A stretch of DNA of 64,000 nt from Phormidesmis priestleyi ULC007 (GTDB lineage: Bacteria; Cyanobacteriota; Cyanobacteriia; Leptolyngbyales; Leptolyngbyaceae): NCBI RefSeq assembly GCF_001895925.1, contig NZ_MPPI01000001.1, positions 62,001 through 126,000 of the forward strand, written 5' to 3'. Position 1 is the stretch's first letter. Each line of letters begins with the position of its first letter. Below the pieces are notes generated by a model that made no database searches, was not told the origin of the DNA, and was given only the letters and a program-made list of their open reading frames with translations. Of this stretch, positions 43,859-50,663 are shown piece after piece. Made by a program: the position numbers and the translations under genes.

Positions 43859-44203
43859 ATGAAGAACATGATGAAAGACGCGCCTGCTGTTGCTCAAAGC
43901 TTTTTTGATCTAGCTAAGTCGGTCAAACAATATTCACCGCTTGATGAGAAGACCAACGAGCTAATTATCTTGGGCATCTTTGCGGCGGCTCGTGGTCTAC
44001 GCGGCATCGATACACACGTCGAACGCGCCATGAACGAAGGAGCCACCAAAGAAGAAATTGTTGCCTCGATCTTGTTGGCACTGCCGATCGTCGGCATCAC
44101 CGACACCAACATGGCATTGGATCAGGCGATCGACGCGATCGAGACGATCGAAACTCGTCGCGCTACTTCTCGCAAGGAGGTGGTCAGTGCAGCGATTGGT
44201 TGA
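43859..44203 (+). CDS. CMD/AhpD-like protein without cysteines
   Basis: A 114-residue protein of the carboxymuconolactone decarboxylase fold (LDEKTNELIILGIFAAARGLRGIDTHVERAMNEGA, cut here in sense only by position: residues ~29-60). AhpD-type members have C-x2-C-x3-H; here no Cys occurs anywhere in the protein while the His (IDTHV) is kept, so it cannot be a thiol peroxidase. GGAG lies upstream of the ATG. It overlaps the PF04199 gene by 17 bp. It may be a cofactor-free isomerase, decarboxylase or cyclase. Confidence 0.75.
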   Translation: MKNMMKDAPAVAQSFFDLAKSVKQYSPLDEKTNELIILGIFAAARGLRGIDTHVERAMNEGATKEEIVASILLALPIVGITDTNMALDQAIDAIETIETRRATSRKEVVSAAIG

Positions 44204-44984
44204 TCTCAGTGTTTTGGTCGAAAACTCTCCCTCCGAACCGCTCAAAATGAAGGCGGAGCGATTAGATCACGTTCAGGGTGCCAAGCAGTTTTGCCACGAA
44301 GTCGAAACCCGCAACGCTGCCAAGCAACCTGCTGATCCGCGTCGGTTGTATCCCGAAGATTTTCCCGATTCGGCGTTTATCACGCTCGATACGGTGACGC
44401 TGCCGACTCACATGGGCACTCACATTGATGCTCCGATTCACTATGGTGCTGAGTGTGAAGGGCAACCGTCAAAATCGGTCGATCAGTTGCCGTTAGAGTG
44501 GTTTTTTGCGCCCGGTGTGCGGCTCGATTTGCGTCATAAAAGCGCAGGTGCCTTCATCACGGTTGAAGATTTGCAAGTCGCGCTTGATGCCACCGGACAC
44601 AAACTGCAACCTCTCGATATCGTCTTGATCTGGACAGGCACCGATCGCTTATGGGGCAAACGAGAATATTTCTCTGACGCACCAGGGATGAGTCGCGAAG
44701 CCACTGCTTGGCTGACACAGCAAGGCATCAAAGTCATCGGCATCGACACTTATGGCTTCGATCGTCCGTTTGTGACCATGCTCGAAGACTTTTGGCGCAC
44801 GGGCGATCGCGGCTGTCTGTGGCCCGCTCACTTCTACGGTCGCGAATGCGAATACATCCAAATCGAACGTTTAGCTAACCTCGACCAACTCCCAGACACC
44901 GGATTTCAGGTGGCGTGTTTTCCCCTCAAAGTCAAAGGGCTAGACGCGAGTTGGGTCAGGGCAGTCGGATTAGTAGATCCATAA
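44187..44984 (+). CDS. PF04199 cyclase / kynurenine-formamidase-like metal hydrolase
   Basis: A 265-residue protein with the metal motif HMGTHIDAPIH (family H-x-G-T-H-x-D-x-P-x-H). I chose the GTG at 44187: a perfect AAGGAGG lies six bases upstream, and family homology starts at once (LVDLSVLVENS). It overlaps the CMD-like gene by 17 bp. Members hydrolyse formamides or act as cyclases in polyketide pathways; here a ring-closure or chain-release step is plausible. Confidence 0.82.
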   Translation: MQRLVDLSVLVENSPSEPLKMKAERLDHVQGAKQFCHEVETRNAAKQPADPRRLYPEDFPDSAFITLDTVTLPTHMGTHIDAPIHYGAECEGQPSKSVDQLPLEWFFAPGVRLDLRHKSAGAFITVEDLQVALDATGHKLQPLDIVLIWTGTDRLWGKREYFSDAPGMSREATAWLTQQGIKVIGIDTYGFDRPFVTMLEDFWRTGDRGCLWPAHFYGRECEYIQIERLANLDQLPDTGFQVACFPLKVKGLDASWVRAVGLVDP

Positions 44985-45003
44985 ATTTCAGGAGGATTTT
45001 GCA

Positions 45004-45492
45004 ATGCCTGGTTATACCGAAAACTCGATCGTAATTCTGCGAGATTTCGACACCGTGTTTGATTTAACCAACACGATCGAACTGTGGACAGAACTGTTTA
45101 CCGAATACTCAAAATCAGAAGTGCTAGAGCGCAACGGCAACGAAGTGATCTTTAGCTTGACCACGTTTCCTGAGGGCGATCGCCCTTCCCGCACCTGGAC
45201 TTCTCGCCGCATCATCGACAAACCGGGACGACAAGCCACTGCCGAACGCATCGAAAAAGCCTTCCCCTTCAAAGACATGAAAATCCACTGGACTTATGAG
45301 GAATTGCCTCAAAACGTGGGAGTCGTCATGAAATGGATGCAGACCTTTGAAGTCCACGACGATTGCAAGTGGACTCACGAACAAATGGAATCGTTTTTGA
45401 ATCGCAACACTCGCACTCAGATGAAAGCCATTAAAGAAAAAGTTGAAGCCTGGGCTGCACCTTTGAAGCCACTGGCAGCGATCGCGGTTTAG
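45004..45492 (+). CDS. SRPBCC aromatase/cyclase (TcmN-like)
   Basis: A 162-residue polyketide cyclase of the START/Bet v1-like fold: a leading strand (ENSIVILRDFDTVFDLTNTI), LWTELFTEYSKSEVLER (family WPELFSEYxxAEVLE), WTSRRIIDKPG and a C-terminal long helix. TcmN-type cyclases hold the nascent poly-beta-keto chain and fix the first ring folds. AGGAGG precedes the ATG. End of the tightly packed part of the right arm. Confidence 0.9.
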   Translation: MPGYTENSIVILRDFDTVFDLTNTIELWTELFTEYSKSEVLERNGNEVIFSLTTFPEGDRPSRTWTSRRIIDKPGRQATAERIEKAFPFKDMKIHWTYEELPQNVGVVMKWMQTFEVHDDCKWTHEQMESFLNRNTRTQMKAIKEKVEAWAAPLKPLAAIAV

Positions 45493-45528
45493 TCACAATC
45501 GTTTATCGCTCCGTTTCAGTCGGATTCT

Positions 45529-45613
45529 GCCCCCTAAATCCCCCATTTTGGGGGACTTTGAGATCGGAACGCTTGGCTCAAAATTCCCTATTCATGGGGG
45601 ATTTAGGGGGCGA
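45529..45613. repeat. Hairpin-core repeat before the salicylate synthase gene
   Basis: CCCCCTAAATCCCCC ... GGGGGATTTAGGGGG, with CGTTTATCGCTCCGTTTCAG-like outer sequence related to copies A-C but lacking the ACGTCAG ends. Intergenic; may form a strong hairpin in the operon transcript. Confidence 0.65.
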
Positions 45614-45735
45614 AGATCTCAGCCATGATGATCGAAAGAAGTTCGTGATTCAACCCGTTGTTGTCGGTTGAACGTTCAGTTGAAGTAGGTATTAAACGGA
45701 ATTAATCTGACATTCATTCAGGAGATGTAACCCTC

Positions 45736-47067
45736 ATGTATCAGTTAAAAACCGATCTCGTTGCGTATCATGAAATCTTTTTGCCTGGTCAGAAAGATGC
45801 CCTAATGATCTTGCAAAATCTCCTCGCTGCCCAGATTATTTCTGACTATGTGATGTATCAAGATGGCGACGAAGTGAGAATTGCTGGCAACGCACTGGCG
45901 CAAGTCACCGTCACCCCTGACACAGTTGAGATGAATTATTTGGGTCAAAAGCAGTCAAAAGCAGTCCGCGATCCCCTTAAACAAATTGAGTTGCTGTTGG
46001 CAGAGTTGCCCGTCGAAAACTGGACTGCCTATGGCTATGTCAGCTTTGATGTCTCCCGGTTTTATTATCCTTACTCCAAGTCGATCGAGCAACCGATCGT
46101 GCAGTTCATGGTGCCCGAAACGGAAATTTATAGCACTCCACGAGGGGTTTATATTCGCAGTCTTAAGTCACCCGAAAAAGTTCAAAAAGCGCTGTCGGCT
46201 GACACAAAGCTAGCTGATTATGTGGCAACTCCGCCAGTGGTTGATTTTGCCGATAGCGAACACTATCAATCGCGAGTCAGCAAACTAGTCAGCGCTATTC
46301 AAGGGGGTGAATTGCAAAAAGCGATCGTCTCGCGATCGGTCAAAGTCAAAGGCGATATGGATGTGTTAGGAACCTATTCATTAGGTGCCAAAAGCAACAA
46401 TGCAGCTCGGTCTTACTGCCTCAAAATTGGCGATGTGAGTGCCGTTGGGTTTAGCCCCGAAATCTTCATGGAGTCTAGCGCAGACGGGTTTGTAGTCACC
46501 AATCCGCTAGCCGGAACTCGCCCTCGCGACAGCAACCTCGAAGCCGATGCCCAGTTGCACAATGAGCTATTCACCGATGCTAAAGAAGTCAAAGAACACG
46601 CGCTGTCCATTCTGTTAGCTCAAGAAGAAATTGCCTCAGTCTGTGTGCCTGAAACAGTGCAGATTTTTGACTTCATGGAGGTCAAAAAATACCGAACAGT
46701 GCAGCATCTCTCATCGCGCGTCGGCGGACAGTTGAAGCCCGACAAAACCCTTTGGGATGCGATGAAAGTGTTGTTCCCTGGCATCACAGTATCGGGCATC
46801 AACAAACACAGCGCTCTAGAGTGGATCGATCGCTTAGAAGACGAACCTCGCGGCATCTATGCAGGTGCGATCGGCTGGGTCAATAGCAAAGGCGAATCTG
46901 ACTTAGCGATCGCCATTCGATCGGTTTATCAATATGGCGATTCTGTCCATCTCAACGCTGGTGCAGGCATTATTGCAGAGTCGGTGCCAGAGAAAGAATA
47001 TGTCGAATCTATCAACAAGATGAACACGATGTTATCAAATCTGGTGATGCAGCCAGAAAAGGATTAA
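45736..47067 (+). CDS. Salicylate synthase (MbtI/Irp9-like)
   Basis: A 443-residue chorismate-using enzyme. The general-base Lys195 is in LQKAIVSRSV (MbtI: RKVILSR). NPLAGTRPRD, KEVKEHALSILLAQEEI, VQHLSS and TVSGINKHSALEWIDRLE match the salicylate-synthase branch (MbtI PLAGTRALG, TASGIPKAAGVEAI) better than anthranilate or aminodeoxychorismate synthases. It converts chorismate to isochorismate and on to salicylate plus pyruvate in one protein. AGGAG precedes the ATG. No siderophore NRPS is nearby, so the salicylate probably primes the polyketide synthase. Confidence 0.88.
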   Translation: MYQLKTDLVAYHEIFLPGQKDALMILQNLLAAQIISDYVMYQDGDEVRIAGNALAQVTVTPDTVEMNYLGQKQSKAVRDPLKQIELLLAELPVENWTAYGYVSFDVSRFYYPYSKSIEQPIVQFMVPETEIYSTPRGVYIRSLKSPEKVQKALSADTKLADYVATPPVVDFADSEHYQSRVSKLVSAIQGGELQKAIVSRSVKVKGDMDVLGTYSLGAKSNNAARSYCLKIGDVSAVGFSPEIFMESSADGFVVTNPLAGTRPRDSNLEADAQLHNELFTDAKEVKEHALSILLAQEEIASVCVPETVQIFDFMEVKKYRTVQHLSSRVGGQLKPDKTLWDAMKVLFPGITVSGINKHSALEWIDRLEDEPRGIYAGAIGWVNSKGESDLAIAIRSVYQYGDSVHLNAGAGIIAESVPEKEYVESINKMNTMLSNLVMQPEKD

Positions 47068-47088
47068 TGGGTGCATTGCAACCGACCA

Positions 47089-47161
47089 AACATCGGTAGG
47101 GGCACGGCATTCTATGCCCCTACTACGGCGAATCTGTCATATTCACAAACCAACTTGGTAC
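47089..47161. repeat. Palindromic repeat with conserved tail
   Basis: GTAGGGGCACGGCATTCTATGCCCCTAC, then a tail CATATTCACAAACCAACTTGGTAC, nearly the same as the tail after the hairpin at 18253-18309. It directly precedes the ATG of the alpha/beta hydrolase, leaving no clear ribosome binding site for that gene. Confidence 0.6.
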
Positions 47162-47162
47162 T

Positions 47163-47969
47163 ATGCCACTTGTTCAATGTAGCGGGCTAGAAACCCATTA
47201 TCTTGCACCTTGGGGATTGCCAACCTCTAGTGCTGATCAACTTGTCTTGCTAGTGCATGGGGCTGGGGGAAGCAGTCGCCACTGGGAACCGATGCTCAAA
47301 GCCTGGTTTGAGAAGTCGCTGCCAAACCGCGTTTTTCTGGTGGCGATCGACCTCCCCGGACACGGTAAATCTAGCGGCACTGTGTTGAGTTCTGTTAGCG
47401 CGATCGCAGACTTTCTCAACGCATTCCTCGATGCTCTAGAAATCCGCAACTCTGTCTGTTTGGTGGGGCACTCTGCGGGAGGTTTGTTAGGGCTTCAGTT
47501 TGCGCTGAATTATCCCCATCGGGTCGATCGCTTAATGTTGATTGCGACTTCTGCCTGCATTCAACTCCATCCCGAGTTTCTGCATCAGGCAACGACCCAA
47601 AACTGGGACTATGCAACCCTCGAACAGAGTTTTGCACCTGAGATTCCAGAGGCTCTTAAGCAACTAGTACTCAAGGAGTTTCAGCATCTGCGGCTATCCC
47701 CGGATGCCAATGATTTTATGGATTTAAGCCAGGTTGATCTACGTCCTTCACTGTCTCAATTAACTCTGCCGATCACGATCGTTACCGGAGACGATGACGT
47801 AATCATTTCCCCCCGCAAATCTAAGCTGTTGCAGCGAGAACTTCCCCAAGCAGAGTTAGTGATTGTTCCGGGTGGTGGTCACTATGTTCAGGTCGAACAA
47901 GCTGACACGATCGCAGCAGTGTTGATCAATTTTTTGCAGACTACCTCATTGATGACGTGCCCAACCTAA
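47163..47969 (+). CDS. Alpha/beta hydrolase (candidate release enzyme)
   Basis: A 268-residue alpha/beta hydrolase. The oxyanion-side LLVHGAGGSSRHW, the nucleophile elbow GHSAGGLLG (Ser near residue 106), the acid near TGDDDVI and the catalytic His in GGGHYVQVEQ are visible. It could hydrolyse the finished chain from the ACP or trim an ester. Its start is preceded by a repeat, not a good ribosome binding site. Confidence 0.85.
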   Translation: MPLVQCSGLETHYLAPWGLPTSSADQLVLLVHGAGGSSRHWEPMLKAWFEKSLPNRVFLVAIDLPGHGKSSGTVLSSVSAIADFLNAFLDALEIRNSVCLVGHSAGGLLGLQFALNYPHRVDRLMLIATSACIQLHPEFLHQATTQNWDYATLEQSFAPEIPEALKQLVLKEFQHLRLSPDANDFMDLSQVDLRPSLSQLTLPITIVTGDDDVIISPRKSKLLQRELPQAELVIVPGGGHYVQVEQADTIAAVLINFLQTTSLMTCPT

Positions 47970-48114
47970 GCCGATTATCAAGCCTGCGACGCGGTGGATA
48001 ATCATCACCTGCGGAACCGATTGAGCCACAGGACGTTGGGATCAGAAAACTCAAGGGATGCCTTCTGATCCCGCGTCCCTTTCTTCGTTAAATGTATGCC
48101 TTGAGGAGATCACG

Positions 48115-49017
48115 ATGCAAAGCACACCCCTAATGAAATTAGTTGATGCAAAAGAACACCACACGATTTTGAAGGTCTACCAAGACTATTCGATCAACAC
48201 GATCGCACAAGCCGCAGAGGTGCTGCGCGATCGCGATTTTTATAATATTGCGCTGCCGCTCTATCAATATTTACTGCAACGGCAAGAGATGGCAGATTAC
48301 TATTATGGAATCGGTCAATGCTATGGCAAAGCTTACGACTGTGAAACTTCTTTAACTTATTTACAACAAGCGTTTGAATTACAGCCCGATCGGTCAGAAG
48401 GTACAAATTATTACGCCTATATTCTAGAAAAAAACCTGCTGATGGATCAGGCAGAGCAATGGTATCAGAAAGCACTGAGCAATGGTTACGCAGATGATTT
48501 ATGGACGCTTTCTCACTACGCCTATTTTCTAGAAAAAAATCACCAACTAGATGCTGCCGAACGCACCTATCAAGACGTTTTGCAACGTAACCCAACTTAC
48601 ACCTGGGCAATGAAGCGTTATGCGCTATTGATGCTCAAACGAAACCAGTCCGATCGCTCATTAAATCTCATGCAAACTGCGATCGAGCAACATCCCAAAA
48701 ATCCGTTTGTGCAACTCAACTATTTAGAATATTTAATCATCTGTGGAGACGGTGCCATCTATGAGACGCACTTACGATCGCTCGACTATCCGCAGCTTGT
48801 GTTGCCGTTTCAAACGCTGATCGATCTCTTTGATTATTTTTGGCGATATCTGCTGCAAGGGCACTCAAATCCAGAAAAACTAATTGCCTATCAACAAAAA
48901 GTAGCCGCGCTAAAAGACAGCATTCATCGAGACTTTGACGATCTCAACGAGTTGTTAATCACCAACGACGGAGATTTAGAAACGTGGAAACAAATGACGC
49001 ATCTGTTGGTGAAATAA
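48115..49017 (+). CDS. TPR-like protein
   Basis: A 300-residue soluble protein with TPR-like helical repeats (YYYGIGQCYGKAYDCETSLTYL, then LSHYAYFLEKNHQLDAAERTY). I chose ATG 48115, with GAGGAG six bases upstream, over an in-frame start at 48058. Unknown role; may scaffold the enzymes. Lies between the hydrolase and MFS genes on the same strand. Confidence 0.7.
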   Translation: MQSTPLMKLVDAKEHHTILKVYQDYSINTIAQAAEVLRDRDFYNIALPLYQYLLQRQEMADYYYGIGQCYGKAYDCETSLTYLQQAFELQPDRSEGTNYYAYILEKNLLMDQAEQWYQKALSNGYADDLWTLSHYAYFLEKNHQLDAAERTYQDVLQRNPTYTWAMKRYALLMLKRNQSDRSLNLMQTAIEQHPKNPFVQLNYLEYLIICGDGAIYETHLRSLDYPQLVLPFQTLIDLFDYFWRYLLQGHSNPEKLIAYQQKVAALKDSIHRDFDDLNELLITNDGDLETWKQMTHLLVK

Positions 49018-49066
49018 GTGACTAAATCCCAACGCAAACACTGAAAATAGTTCTTTCTAAAACCCA

Positions 49067-50488
49067 ATGATAAACGACAAAACAAACACTTCTACCAACG
49101 GTTCTAGAGTGAATCTGTTAACCATGATGCGGCTTGGTCTATTTCAGATGGGGTTGAGCATGATGTCTATTTTGACTCTGGGCGTACTCAACCGCGTCAT
49201 GATTCAGGAGTTGGCGATTCCAGCCACGATCGTCGCCGCAGTGCTAGCGATCCCGCTGTTTGTTTCCCCAGCTCGAATTTGGTTTGGTCAGCGCTCCGAC
49301 AGCAAGCGGCTGTTTGGCTATCACCGCACTGGATATGTCTGGGTAGGAACAGCGGTGCTGGCAGTGACCGCCTTTATCGCCGTACAGCTCATGTGGCAAC
49401 TCGGCAGTGCTGTGCAAGCGGCAGGTGGGTGGTCTTGGTCGCCCCGATCGGGTGTTTGGCTTGGGCTTCTGTCTTTGGTTTTTGCCATTTATGGTCTAGC
49501 CATTAGTGCTAGCTCTACGACTTTTACCGCTCTACTCGTCGATATTTCTGAAGAAGACAACCGCTCGAAACTCGTCGGAGTCGTTTGGTCGATGCTGATG
49601 GTTGGGGTGATTATTGGGGCAGTTCTCAGCGGAGTTTTACTGGGGCAATTGACGATCGATTCCTCGATCGAGACCTTGCAAGAAGCGGTGAATCGACTGT
49701 TTATCATTGTCCCGGCGATCGTGTTCGGGCTGTCGCTGTTCGCCACAGTTGGGATCGAAAACCAGTATTCTAAATATGCGTCTCGCTCTAGTGTGGCAGA
49801 CCGAGAAGACGGAATTACCCTCGCTCGTGCCTGGAAAATCTTGACCGCCAGCCCTCAAACGATGCGGTTTTTTACCTTTCTAGTCGTGATGACCATTAGC
49901 TTATTCATGATTGATCCCGTCATGGAACCCTACGGTGGTCAGATTTTCAAAATGTCTGTCTCCGACAGCACTAAGCTGAACGCGTTTGTTGGCATCGGGA
50001 CGCTGATTAGCTTGACGGTCACGGGCTTTCTCGTCGTGCCACGCTTCGGGAAACGCAATACGGCAAGATTGGGCTGCTGCCTAGTGGCGTTGAGCGTCGG
50101 GCTGATTTGTCTCGCTGGGTTTACAGCAAATCCGCAATTTCTACAGGCTTCATTATTCTTGTTTGGAATCGCAAACGGCGTAGTGACCACGGGCACCATC
50201 ACTTTAATGATGGATCTCACCGCCATTGAGACCGCAGGTACGTTTGTGGGTGCTTGGGGACTCGGACAAGCCACCGCACGGGGCATCGCTATTGTCACAG
50301 GCGGCGCTGTCTTAGATGTGGGGAAAGGGCTGTTTACTCACTCTGTGCTGGCTTATGCACTAGTGTTTGTCTTCCAAGCCTTGGGCATGGTCTTTGCAAT
50401 TTGGGCACTCAATCGGGTCAGCGTGACTGAATTTCGCGCGACTGCCAGCGTTGCGATCGCATCCGTCTTAGAAAGTGAGCTAGATTAA
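49067..50488 (+). CDS. PucC-like (BCD family) MFS transporter
   Basis: A 473-residue protein with about twelve membrane segments. LLTMMRLGLFQMGLSMMSIL at the start, then IWFGQRSDSKRLFGYHRTGYVW and DISEEDNRSKLVGVVWSML are hallmarks of the bacteriochlorophyll delivery (PucC/LhaA) branch. In cyanobacteria such proteins are linked to chlorophyll handling. In this place it may instead export or relocate the aromatic product. Its stop TAA uses the first A of MITE copy C. Confidence 0.85.
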   Translation: MINDKTNTSTNGSRVNLLTMMRLGLFQMGLSMMSILTLGVLNRVMIQELAIPATIVAAVLAIPLFVSPARIWFGQRSDSKRLFGYHRTGYVWVGTAVLAVTAFIAVQLMWQLGSAVQAAGGWSWSPRSGVWLGLLSLVFAIYGLAISASSTTFTALLVDISEEDNRSKLVGVVWSMLMVGVIIGAVLSGVLLGQLTIDSSIETLQEAVNRLFIIVPAIVFGLSLFATVGIENQYSKYASRSSVADREDGITLARAWKILTASPQTMRFFTFLVVMTISLFMIDPVMEPYGGQIFKMSVSDSTKLNAFVGIGTLISLTVTGFLVVPRFGKRNTARLGCCLVALSVGLICLAGFTANPQFLQASLFLFGIANGVVTTGTITLMMDLTAIETAGTFVGAWGLGQATARGIAIVTGGAVLDVGKGLFTHSVLAYALVFVFQALGMVFAIWALNRVSVTEFRATASVAIASVLESELD

Positions 50489-50659
50489 CGTCAGTTCGAC
50501 AAGTTTTTTCGCTTCGTTCTTCAGCGCTTCAGCCCCCTAAATCCCCGACGAGTAGGGGACTTTGAGCGGAGACTCCAGTTTCAAAGTCCCCCAAAATGGG
50601 GGATTTAGGGGGCTTCCCAAATTCATAATCGAAGTGAACCGCTTCTGTCGAACTGACGT
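50488..50659. mobile_element. MITE-like element, copy C (172 bp)
   Basis: Begins ACGTCAGTTCGAC and ends GTCGAACTGACGT, with the usual G/C-run hairpin core. Perfect 7-bp direct repeats TAGATTA flank it (50481-50487 and 50660-50666). It separates the convergent MFS and second NACHT genes; both stop codons touch the duplicated 7-mer. Confidence 0.87.
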
Positions 50660-50663
50660 TAGA

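Noticed and set aside
45736-47067. Anthranilate synthase or menaquinone/isochorismate synthase (MenF)
   Set aside because: PLAGTR, TVSGINK and VQHLSS stretches match the salicylate-synthase branch; no TrpG partner or menaquinone genes are nearby.
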